Shown one piece after another: positions 1-6,632 of a stretch of DNA of 34,811 nucleotides. Each line of letters begins with the position of its first letter. The stretch's first letter is position 1. This stretch comes from Syntrophopropionicum sp964397525 (GTDB lineage Bacteria; Bacillota; Desulfotomaculia; Desulfotomaculales; Pelotomaculaceae): the NCBI GenBank assembly GCA_964397525.1, contig CAYNIY010000014.1:1-34811 (forward strand), read 5' to 3'. Made by a program: the position numbers and the translations under genes. A model generated the notes under the pieces. The model ran no database searches and was not told the DNA's origin. It worked only from the letters and a program-made list of their open reading frames with translations.

Positions 1-35
1 GTTTTTTTAGTCCCTTGTTTTGCGGTTTTCCCCTG

Positions 36-1304
36 TCAGCCAATCCTATCCAACCCGCCCATGTAGGGCCGCAGGGCTTCCGGGATGGTCACCGTCCCAT
101 CAGCCTCCTGGCAGTTCTCCATAATCGCGGCAACCGTCCGGCCGACCGCCAGCCCGGAGCCGTTCAGGGTATGCGCCAGTTCAACCCTGCCCTTCTCGTT
201 CCTGTACCTGATACCGGCCCGGCGGGCTTGAAAATCCTCAAAATTACTGCAGGAGGAGATCTCCTTGTAATCCTGGTAGCTGGGCAGCCACACCTCTATG
301 TCGTACGTCTTTGCAGATGAAAAGCCCATATCGCCCGTACACAGGACCACCGTCCGATAGGGCAGCCCCAGGATCTGGAGCACTTTTTCCGCGTTCGCGG
401 TCAGCTTTTCCAGTTCAGCGTAAGAATCTTGCGGCTTGCAGAACTTGACCAGTTCCACCTTGTTGAACTGGTGCATCCGGATTAAGCCCCGGGTATCCCG
501 GCCGGCAGCGCCCGCCTCGGCCCGGAAACAGGCGCTGTAGGCACAGTGCCATATGGGCAGGTCTCCGCCATCCAGGATCTCATTGCGGTACATGTTGGTT
601 ACCGGCACTTCGGCTGTAGGGATTAGATAAAATTCAGTTCCCTCTATTTTAAACATGTCCTCGGCAAACTTGGGCAGCTGCCCGGTGCCGATCATGCTGT
701 CACGGTTCACCATAAAAGGCGGGAAGATTTCTACATAGCCATGTTCATTGGTGTGCAGATCCAGCATGAAGCTGATTACCGCCCGCTCCAGTTTCGCGCC
801 GAGGCCCCTGTAAAAACAGAACCTCGCCCCGGTGACCTTGCCGCCCCGCTCAAAATCAAGGATATTCAGGTCTTCCCCGATTTCCCAGTGCGGCTTGGGT
901 GCAAACGCAAAATTCCTCGGCTGCCCCCAGGTGCGGATGACCGGGTTGTCAGCGGCGTTCTCTCCCACCGGCACGGAATCGTGCGGGATGTTTGGGATGT
1001 CGAGCAGGATCACCTGCAGCCGCCCTTCTATTTCCTTTATTTCCTCATCTTTATCCTTGATCTGCCTGGAAAGGTCGCGCATTTCCCCGACCACATCCGG
1101 CGCGTCTTTGCCGGCTTTTTTCAGCCGCCCGATATCCTCGGAAACCAGGTTGCGCCTGTTCTTCATCTGCTCTACAATATAAAGCTTTTCGCGGCGCTGC
1201 TCTTCGAGCTGCAGAAACTCTGTGAGTGAAACCTTTGCTCCGCGGCTGGCAAGTGCTTCCTGTACCTTCTGCGGATTGCTGCGCACAAATTTTAGATCAA
1301 GCAT
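36..1304 (-). CDS. serS: Seryl-tRNA synthetase
   Basis: Cytoplasmic class II aminoacyl-tRNA synthetase that charges tRNA-Ser with serine. The 422-residue product has the usual SerRS layout: an N-terminal helical coiled-coil arm (about residues 1-110, rich in K/E/R), then the catalytic core with motif 2 (FRAEAGAAGRDTRGLIR) and motif 3 (NGSGLAVGRTVAAIMENCQ). The open frame extends ten codons further upstream, but ATG at 1304 is preferred because a GGAGG lies at 1314-1318 on the minus strand, 9 nt away, and the protein then begins MLDLKFVR as SerRS proteins usually do. It is downstream of the serine-synthesis operon on the same strand but has its own candidate promoter (1359-1388). The leader is too short to hold a T-box. 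Confidence 0.97.
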   Translation of the reverse strand: MLDLKFVRSNPQKVQEALASRGAKVSLTEFLQLEEQRREKLYIVEQMKNRRNLVSEDIGRLKKAGKDAPDVVGEMRDLSRQIKDKDEEIKEIEGRLQVILLDIPNIPHDSVPVGENAADNPVIRTWGQPRNFAFAPKPHWEIGEDLNILDFERGGKVTGARFCFYRGLGAKLERAVISFMLDLHTNEHGYVEIFPPFMVNRDSMIGTGQLPKFAEDMFKIEGTEFYLIPTAEVPVTNMYRNEILDGGDLPIWHCAYSACFRAEAGAAGRDTRGLIRMHQFNKVELVKFCKPQDSYAELEKLTANAEKVLQILGLPYRTVVLCTGDMGFSSAKTYDIEVWLPSYQDYKEISSCSNFEDFQARRAGIRYRNEKGRVELAHTLNGSGLAVGRTVAAIMENCQEADGTVTIPEALRPYMGGLDRIG

Positions 1305-1358
1305 TGCTCTCTGCCTCCATTTGGTACTTAACATTCTCCAACGCCAGTCAGTTTCACT

Positions 1359-1388
1359 ATTATACTACAGTAAAACGGGGTTTGTAAA
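1359..1388 (-). promoter_or_regulatory. Candidate sigma-A promoter of serS
   Basis: On the minus strand a TTTACA (1383-1388) is separated by 18 nt from a perfect TATAAT (1359-1364). Transcription would start near 1352 and give a leader of about 48 nt before the serS ATG. The -35 hexamer lies inside a small inverted repeat (CGGGG at 1376-1380 with CCCCG at 1390-1394). Confidence 0.6.
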
Positions 1389-1400
1389 ACCCCGCAGACA

Positions 1401-1427
1401 CAATAAAGGCGCCCGCAGAGGCGCCTT
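1401..1427 (-). terminator. Possible terminator of the serine operon
   Basis: On the minus strand, 8-bp arms AAGGCGCC and GGCGCCTT (1420-1427 and 1406-1413) enclose a 6-nt loop, and TTATTG follows. It lies downstream of serA and upstream of the serS promoter, which suits separation of the two units. The T-run is short, so this is tentative. Confidence 0.45.
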
Positions 1428-1479
1428 ATGGGACGTGAGAAATGAGATGTGAGACGTTGGGTGCTCATACTCATGGGGC

Positions 1480-1534
1480 TTTTATTATACAAGCCAGAGG
1501 AGCGGGGACGCATCCGAATTCAGGATGTGTCCCC
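1480..1534 (+). repeat. 55-bp hairpin repeat, copy 1
   Basis: A 24-nt lead-in (1480-1503) is followed by a 31-nt hairpin (1504-1534) with arms GGGGACGCATCC and GGATGTGTCCCC, 12 bp with one G-T pair, around a 7-nt loop. It aligns without gaps to the reverse complement of 5506-5560 (44 of 55 identical, counted by hand) and to 25358-25412. It lies in the serA-serS gap. Confidence 0.85.
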
Positions 1535-1537
1535 GGT

Positions 1538-1589
1538 TGTAGGTGCGGCTTCAGCCGCACGCCTTTGGCGGGATAAATCCCGCCCTACA
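1538..1589 (+). repeat. TGTAGG/CCTACA two-hairpin module, copy 1
   Basis: A 52-bp unit begins TGTAGG and ends CCTACA. It contains two hairpins: GTGCG/CGCAC around GCTTCAGC, and GGCGGG/CCCGCC around ATAAAT. It starts 3 nt after the 55-bp repeat. The same order and orientation recur in reverse at 5438-5560. It resembles REP/BIME-type intergenic repeats; no transposase gene is in the window. Confidence 0.8.
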
Positions 1590-1668
1590 GGGGAATGCCT
1601 TTGATGCTCAGGGCTCAAAACACATTGCCCACGAATAAAACATTTCACTTCTGAAAAACCACGACTAT

Positions 1669-3249
1669 TTATAAGCTGACATTTTTAACGTCCTGGACCC
1701 CGTCGATCTTGGCGATCTCCGCCAGCGTCTCGTCCGGTACTGGGGCGTCGATGCTGAGCAGCATGATCGCCGGTCCCCCGACCACCTTGCGCCCGACCTG
1801 CATTGCAGATATGTTTACATTATGGGCGCCGATGAGGTTGCCCACCGGTCCGATAATCCTCGGTTTGTCTATGTGCGGCACATAAAGGATATGACCTGAG
1901 GGAACAGCGTCAACGTGGTAGCCGTTAATGGAAACGATGCGGGGATCATGTCCGCCGAAAATAGTGCCTTCCACTGCAATCTCGCCCTGGTCAGACACTA
2001 CCTGTGCGGTAATCAGGTTGGCATAGTCCCCTTCTTTTTCTGCCTGCTTTTGGACGACGTTGATCCCCCGGCCTCTTGCCAGCAGCGGTGCATTTACATA
2101 GTTGACCATCTCCTGCAGGACGTTGTCCAGAAAACCCTTCAATAATGCTGTGGTAATCGGCGCTACTTCCTGGTTGGCCAGGTCGCCGCTGTAAGTGATC
2201 TCTATTTTATTTACCCGGCCGCTAATCAGCTGGGCGGTAAAACTGCCCATCTTTTCGGCCAGTGATAAGAATGGTTTGACCACAGCCATTGTTTTCGGGC
2301 TGAGGGACGGGATATTCACCGTGTTTTTAACAAAATCACCCCTCAGCGCGGAAATAAGATCTTTGGCCACATCGACGGCCACACACAGCTGCGCCTCCTT
2401 GGTTGACGCGCCCAGGTGGGGGGTGGCAATAAAGTTGTTTAATTGAAGCAGCGGGCTTTCGGTATTTGGTTCTTTCTCAAAAACATCCATCGCCGCGCCG
2501 GCAACCTTGCCTGACTTCATCGCTTCATACAAGGCCTCTTCGTCTACGATGCCGCCCCGGGCACAGTTGACGATCCGCACCCCTGGTTTCATCATCTCAA
2601 AAGCATCCTTGCCCAGGAGGTGTTTGGACTCCTTGGTCAGTGGCAGGTGCACGGTGATAAAGTCGGCTGATTTGAAAACCTCTGCCATGGGCAGAAGCTT
2701 GATCCCAAGCAATTCCGCCTTCTCCTCGGTGATATAGGGATCACAAGCCATGACCTTCATCTCCATGCCCTGGGCCCTTTTAGCCACGGCTGAGCCGATG
2801 CGCCCCAGACCGATCACGCCGAGCACCTTGTCTCTTAGTTCAACACCCGTATATGCCTTTTTGTCCCAATTGCCCGAGCGCAGGCTGGCGTTGGCCTGGG
2901 GAATATTGCGGGCCAGGGACTGCATCATGGCCATAGTAAGCTCAGCAGTCGCTATTGTATTTCCGCCGGGCGCATTCACAACGAGGATTCCCCTGCCGGT
3001 AGCAGCGGCAGTATCTATATTGTCAACGCCCACCCCGGCGCGGCCGACCACCTTCATTTTAGAGGCGTGCTCCAGGACTTTGGCGGTAACCTTGGTGGCG
3101 CTGCGCACGATCATGCCATCGTAGTCGCCAATAATTTTTACCAGCTCATCCTCGCTCATTTTAGCCCTGGTATCAACTTCTATGTCAGGCTCCTGCCTCA
3201 GGGCCTGCAGTCCCGCTTCCTCCACGTTGTCCATCACAAGCACTTTCAT
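1669..3249 (-). CDS. serA: D-3-phosphoglycerate dehydrogenase
   Basis: Catalyses NAD-dependent oxidation of 3-phosphoglycerate, the first step of serine biosynthesis. At 526 residues it is the long type of SerA: a substrate- and NAD-binding core (about 1-310) with the nucleotide loop GLGRIG near residue 147, the Arg of NCARGG, the Glu of FEKEP and the His of TPHLGAST as catalytic residues, then an intervening domain (about 320-450) and a C-terminal ACT domain (about 455-526). The ATG has a strong GGGAGGTG 8 nt upstream. Its ATGA start overlaps the stop of the aminotransferase gene, so translation is probably coupled, and both should be controlled by the T-box leader. The ACT domain suggests possible feedback by serine, which is inference. 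Confidence 0.97.
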   Translation of the reverse strand: MKVLVMDNVEEAGLQALRQEPDIEVDTRAKMSEDELVKIIGDYDGMIVRSATKVTAKVLEHASKMKVVGRAGVGVDNIDTAAATGRGILVVNAPGGNTIATAELTMAMMQSLARNIPQANASLRSGNWDKKAYTGVELRDKVLGVIGLGRIGSAVAKRAQGMEMKVMACDPYITEEKAELLGIKLLPMAEVFKSADFITVHLPLTKESKHLLGKDAFEMMKPGVRIVNCARGGIVDEEALYEAMKSGKVAGAAMDVFEKEPNTESPLLQLNNFIATPHLGASTKEAQLCVAVDVAKDLISALRGDFVKNTVNIPSLSPKTMAVVKPFLSLAEKMGSFTAQLISGRVNKIEITYSGDLANQEVAPITTALLKGFLDNVLQEMVNYVNAPLLARGRGINVVQKQAEKEGDYANLITAQVVSDQGEIAVEGTIFGGHDPRIVSINGYHVDAVPSGHILYVPHIDKPRIIGPVGNLIGAHNVNISAMQVGRKVVGGPAIMLLSIDAPVPDETLAEIAKIDGVQDVKNVSL

Positions 3250-4400
3250 AAGCTAACACCTCCCAAAAACACTTCCTGGGCCGCCTTCACTCCTGCTCCC
3301 AGTTTTACAGGGTACCCGGCCTGCGCCAATCCCATTTCCAGGGCGCTTACCGCGATGATCACATCCATTTTGTCACAGAATCCCATATGGGCGATCCGAA
3401 ATATTTTGCCCTTGACCGGGCCCTGACCGCCGGCAAAGGTGACGCCGTAATTGTTTTTGATAATTTTCCGGAGCTCGTCCGCCCCTATGTTTTCCGGACC
3501 CCATACTCCTGTCAGCACATTGGAAGCACAGCGGTCTTCCGCCAAAAGTTTTAAGCCCAGCGCTTTAACGGCTGCCCGCGTGGCCTGCGCTAAAAGGGCG
3601 TGGCGCTGGTAAACATTCTGCAGGCCCTCGGCCAGCATCATATCCAGTGACGCGTTTAGTCCGTAGAAAAGCGATACGGAAGGAGTATAAGCTGTATTCC
3701 ACTTGTCGTATACTTTTTTGCAGGCCGGCAGGCTGAAATAAAACCGGGGGGATTTGCACTTTTCCACGGCTCCCCAGGCCTTATCGCTGACACTGATCAT
3801 GGCCAGCCCCGGCGGCAGCATGAATGCCTTCTGGGAGGCGGTGCAGAGCATATCCACACCCCACTCGTCCACCTTTATTTCTATGCCGCCCACCCCGCTG
3901 ACACCATCCACCAGAAACAGCGCGGGGGTTTTTGCCACCAGGGCGCCGATGCCCGCTATATCGTTGCATACCCCGGTTGACGTTTCATTCTGGGTCGCCA
4001 GGACCACCTTGACGTCGGGGTGCTCTCCCAGTTTTTTCTCGACTTCTGTAAGGTCCACGTCATTACCGTAACCAAAATTCACTTCAACTACATCAGCATT
4101 GTATGACTTGGCTATTTTGGCAAACCGCTCTCCAAAATTACCGGTGATCAGGGAAAGCACTTTGTCCCCGGGGCTTACCGTATTGGCGATTGCCGTTTCC
4201 AGGGCCCCGGTACCGCTGTTGGTCAGGATAAAGACATCGTTCTTAGTTTGGAAAACCTGCTGCACCTTTTGCACTATCTGCTCGTGCATCCGGGCAAAGT
4301 TATCCGTCCTGTGTCCGATGACAGGCATTGCTATGGCGGCCATTACAGCCGGGGGCACGGGCGTCGGACCCGGAACCATCAAATATTGTTTGTCCTGCAT
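3246..4400 (-). CDS. Class V PLP-dependent aminotransferase, probable serine-pathway transaminase
   Basis: A 384-residue fold-type I aminotransferase of the alanine-glyoxylate/serine-pyruvate family (COG0075). It starts with the typical VPGPTPVPPAV, has the TNSGTGALE phosphate-binding region, and the PLP lysine in TASQKAFMLPPG near residue 190. It is not the SerC subfamily by sequence appearance. The ATG has GGAGG 11 nt upstream. The gene overlaps serA by 4 bp and is first in an operon behind a T-box. No serC or serB occurs in the window, so the context suggests it supplies the amino group in serine synthesis, acting on 3-phosphohydroxypyruvate or on hydroxypyruvate. That role is inference; alanine-glyoxylate or serine-glyoxylate transamination is the alternative. 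Confidence 0.9.
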   Translation of the reverse strand: MQDKQYLMVPGPTPVPPAVMAAIAMPVIGHRTDNFARMHEQIVQKVQQVFQTKNDVFILTNSGTGALETAIANTVSPGDKVLSLITGNFGERFAKIAKSYNADVVEVNFGYGNDVDLTEVEKKLGEHPDVKVVLATQNETSTGVCNDIAGIGALVAKTPALFLVDGVSGVGGIEIKVDEWGVDMLCTASQKAFMLPPGLAMISVSDKAWGAVEKCKSPRFYFSLPACKKVYDKWNTAYTPSVSLFYGLNASLDMMLAEGLQNVYQRHALLAQATRAAVKALGLKLLAEDRCASNVLTGVWGPENIGADELRKIIKNNYGVTFAGGQGPVKGKIFRIAHMGFCDKMDVIIAVSALEMGLAQAGYPVKLGAGVKAAQEVFLGGVSL

Positions 4401-4453
4401 TTTTTACTTTTCCTCCTTCTTAATAAACACTAAAATTTTAAATAATAAACATT

Positions 4454-4713
4454 AAACCCCCCGTCTCTGTAAAATTATACAGGGACGAGAGGTTTCTCCC
4501 GCGGTGCCACCCTTATTGACCGGATCATATCCGGTCCTCTCGAGCCTGTGCTAACGGGAACTGCCCGTGTCTGCCTACTGCTGCTTTCAGCAGACCCCCT
4601 CGGGGGAGCCTTTTCATCCTTCCGAAACTACCGGTTCTCAGCGGCCACCGGCTCTCTGAAATGTTTACGGCGGATTACTTTACCCCTTCACCGGGTTTGT
4701 CTAATTAAATATG
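4454..4713 (-). promoter_or_regulatory. T-box leader of the serine operon
   Basis: The minus strand carries the conserved T-box word AGGGTGGCACCGCG (4500-4513), followed by a long terminator hairpin (4454-4495; 18 pairs with one mismatch) and T-rich sequence. Upstream, Stem I spans about 4593-4701. It has a K-turn-like GGTGAA/GA element, AGTA on the 5' side of the specifier loop (4676-4679), the AGAGAGCCGG...GAGAACCGG distal part, and a Stem III with GTCTGC/GCAGAC arms. Uncharged tRNA should stabilise the antiterminator and switch on the aminotransferase-serA operon. The specifier codon is not certain: TCC (serine) at 4605-4607 fits the genes, but GGC, GCT and CTC overlap the same loop. Confidence 0.92.
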
Positions 4714-4719
4714 TTTAAA

Positions 4720-4748
4720 ATATTACTACACCTGACAGCACATTGCAA
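4720..4748 (-). promoter_or_regulatory. Candidate promoter of the T-box serine operon
   Basis: On the minus strand TTGCAA (4743-4748) is 17 nt upstream of TAATAT (4720-4725). Each matches four of six consensus bases. The start would be near 4713, about 12 nt before Stem I begins. Confidence 0.5.
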
Positions 4749-4804
4749 TAGCGATTAATGATTACGCGCTATTTTAAATATTTAGAGATTTTACCTGTCC
4801 AAAA

Positions 4805-5380
4805 TCATGCCGCCTGTACGCATTTTTCAAGAAAGTACTGATGGATCCGAATGTCTCCGGTCAGCTCCGGATGAAAAGCCGCCGCCAGGAGCCTGCCCTG
4901 CCGGGCAAAAACAATTTTTTCCTGGAATCTGGCCAGTACTTCTACCCCGCTGCCTGCTTCCCGGATATAAGGCGCCCTGATAAAAACAGCCCGGAATGGC
5001 TGCACGCCGATCGCCGGTATATCCAGGCTGGCTTCGAAGCTGTCAGCCTGCCTGCCAAAGGCGTTCCTCTCGACACAGATGTCCATCAGCCCAATACGCG
5101 GCTGTGTTGAGCCGGCAATATCCCTGGCCAGCAGAATCAAGCCGGCGCACGTACCGAACATGGGCAGCCCCTCCCGCCCCAGCTTCACCACCGGCTCAAA
5201 CAGTTTAAACTCATTCATCAGCTTGCCGATAGTGGTACTCTCGCCGCCGGGTATAACAAGCGCCGAGATCTGATCGAGTTGCTGTGGTTTCCTGATTTGT
5301 ACCGGTTCAACACCACAGGCAGCCAGTAATTTCTCGTGTTCTCTGAAAGCCCCCTGCAGGGCCAGGACCCCCACCTTCAT
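4805..5380 (-). CDS. pdxT: Pyridoxal 5'-phosphate synthase glutaminase subunit
   Basis: Glutaminase subunit of PLP synthase: releases ammonia from glutamine and channels it to PdxS. The 191-residue product is a class I glutamine amidotransferase with the PGGEST loop near residue 45, the catalytic cysteine in GTCAGL, and the His-Glu pair in FHPELTGD near the C-terminus. Two ATGs lie close together (5389 and 5380). The second is chosen because GAAGGA sits about 8 nt upstream of it, while the first has its purines directly adjacent. pdxS is upstream on the same strand, but about 300 bp of repeat-bearing DNA separates them instead of the usual tight junction. Confidence 0.95.
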   Translation of the reverse strand: MKVGVLALQGAFREHEKLLAACGVEPVQIRKPQQLDQISALVIPGGESTTIGKLMNEFKLFEPVVKLGREGLPMFGTCAGLILLARDIAGSTQPRIGLMDICVERNAFGRQADSFEASLDIPAIGVQPFRAVFIRAPYIREAGSGVEVLARFQEKIVFARQGRLLAAAFHPELTGDIRIHQYFLEKCVQAA

Positions 5381-5437
5381 CTCCAACATCCTTCAAATAA
5401 CAAATTGGTTACCACAACCGGGAATATTCCTCAGTAT

Positions 5438-5491
5438 TGTAGGGCGGGCTTCAGCCCGCCAAGTCTTTGTGCGACTATAGTCGCACCTACA
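5438..5491 (-). repeat. TGTAGG/CCTACA two-hairpin module, copy 2
   Basis: A 54-bp unit bounded by TGTAGG and CCTACA. Read on the minus strand it has GTGCG/CGCAC around ACTATAGT, then GGCGGG/CCCGCC around CTGAAG, the same order as at 1538-1589. Loops differ between copies while stems are kept, so the structure appears conserved. It lies in the pdxS-pdxT gap, 14 nt from the 55-bp repeat copy 2. Confidence 0.8.
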
Positions 5492-5505
5492 GTTCTAGTA
5501 TGTTC

Positions 5506-5560
5506 GGGGACATATCCTGGTTTCGGATGTGTCCCCGTTCCGCTGTCTGGTACCATTAAA
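5506..5560 (-). repeat. 55-bp hairpin repeat, copy 2
   Basis: In minus-strand orientation a 24-nt lead-in (5537-5560) precedes a 31-nt hairpin (5506-5536) with 12-bp arms beginning GGGGAC and ending GTCCCC. It matches copy 3 (25358-25412) at 46 of 55 positions and copy 1 at 44 of 55, all without gaps. Confidence 0.85.
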
Positions 5561-5608
5561 CGCTATAAGCATGTCAAGAAAACCATCACCCAAACATATT
5601 TAACGATA

Positions 5609-5645
5609 AAAGTGCGCCAAGAGAACCGTCCCCCTGACGCACTTT
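5609..5645. repeat. Inverted repeat with AAAGTGCG/CGCACTTT arms
   Basis: Arms at 5609-5619 and 5635-5645 pair over 11 bp with one mismatch and enclose a 15-nt core containing GAACCGTCCCC. The design is unlike the other two modules. A single copy is seen here; it resembles dispersed clostridial intergenic repeats, which is from memory and unverified. Confidence 0.6.
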
Positions 5646-5678
5646 CCGACGTCTAACGACTGACGGCCGACGACTAAA

Positions 5679-6563
5679 TTACCAGCCGCGGTCCTGCATT
5701 CTCTGCTCAGGGGCGATACTCTGTATTTCCAGACCGGGCATTGCTTCGCCCAGATCCTTGGAGATCTCGGCTAATATTAACGGGTCTTTATAGTGGGTGG
5801 TGGCAGCCACAACAGCTTTTGCCCGCGCGGCCGGGTTTTTAGACTTGAATATGCCCGATCCGACAAAGATGCCGTCACAGCCGAGGTTCATCATCAGGGC
5901 CGCGTCAGCGGGGGTAGCTATCCCCCCGGCGGCGAAGTTTACTACCGGCAGGCGCCCCAGTTCCGCAACCTCCAACAAAAGGTGATACGGTGCGCCCATG
6001 TCCTTTGCTGCGGACATTAATTCCTCTCGCGGCAGGTTCTGCACACGCCTGATCTCTCCCATCACTATTCTCATGTGCCGGACCGCCTCAACAACATTGC
6101 CGGTGCCGGGTTCACCCTTGGTCCTGACCATCGCCGCGCCTTCACCAATTCGCCGCAGGGCTTCGCCTAAATTACGGGCGCCGCAGACAAAAGGCACCTT
6201 GAAGGCGTTTTTGTCGATATGGAAGTTATCATCCGCAGGAGTTAGCACTTCGCTCTCGTCTATATAGTCAACCCCCAGGGCCTCGAGAATTTGGGCCTCA
6301 ACAAAATGGCCAATGCGCGCCTTGGCCATGACAGGAATAGTCACTGCCTCCATGATCCTTACAATAATTGTGGGATCTGCCATTCTGGCCACGCCGCCAG
6401 TCGCCCGGATGTCTGCCGGAACCCGTTCCAAAGCCATTACAGCGCAAGCACCCGCTTCTTCCGCTATCTTAGCTTGCTCGGGGGTTGTGACATCCATGAT
6501 CACGCCGCCCTTTAACATTTCCGCAAGGCCTTTTTTAACAGTCCAGGTTCCTTTTTCAACCAC
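5679..6563 (-). CDS. pdxS: Pyridoxal 5'-phosphate synthase lyase subunit
   Basis: Synthase subunit that makes PLP from ribose 5-phosphate, glyceraldehyde 3-phosphate and PdxT-derived ammonia; family members assemble into a dodecamer. The 294-residue length equals the family norm. The two catalytic lysines are visible in MAKARIGHFVEAQ and in RTKGEPGTGNVVEA. The frame can be read from a TTG at 6578, but GTG at 6563 is chosen because GGAGG (6572-6576) stands 8 nt before it; the upstream TTG overlaps that Shine-Dalgarno. The gene follows gyrA after 69 bp on the same strand, resembling the B. subtilis order gyrA...pdxS-pdxT-serS. PLP made here would serve the nearby class V aminotransferase among many enzymes. 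Confidence 0.97.
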   Translation of the reverse strand: MVEKGTWTVKKGLAEMLKGGVIMDVTTPEQAKIAEEAGACAVMALERVPADIRATGGVARMADPTIIVRIMEAVTIPVMAKARIGHFVEAQILEALGVDYIDESEVLTPADDNFHIDKNAFKVPFVCGARNLGEALRRIGEGAAMVRTKGEPGTGNVVEAVRHMRIVMGEIRRVQNLPREELMSAAKDMGAPYHLLLEVAELGRLPVVNFAAGGIATPADAALMMNLGCDGIFVGSGIFKSKNPAARAKAVVAATTHYKDPLILAEISKDLGEAMPGLEIQSIAPEQRMQDRGW

Positions 6564-6632
6564 GAAAAATGCCTCCAATCAAGCTCTTTTTAACTATCAA
6601 ATTATTCTATAATAATTAATGTCTGCATGTTT

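Larger units (their letters stand above)
1305..1668. other. serA-serS intergenic region (364 bp)
   Basis: No credible gene is present. The region holds the serS promoter, one or two terminator-like hairpins, a purine-rich stretch with repeated TGAGA words (about 1433-1457), and the compound hairpin repeats at 1480-1589. The remaining 80 bp up to the serA stop show nothing recognisable. Confidence 0.7.

Noticed and set aside
741..1229. Long open frame antisense to serS
   Set aside because: It is a shadow frame of a well-conserved gene, without a ribosome binding site or recognisable protein.
1328..1513. 61-codon frame in the serA-serS gap
   Set aside because: It runs through hairpin repeats and the serS promoter and has no family resemblance.
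5336..5656. 106-codon frame in the pdxS-pdxT gap
   Set aside because: It reads across three inverted repeats and has no plausible ribosome binding site.
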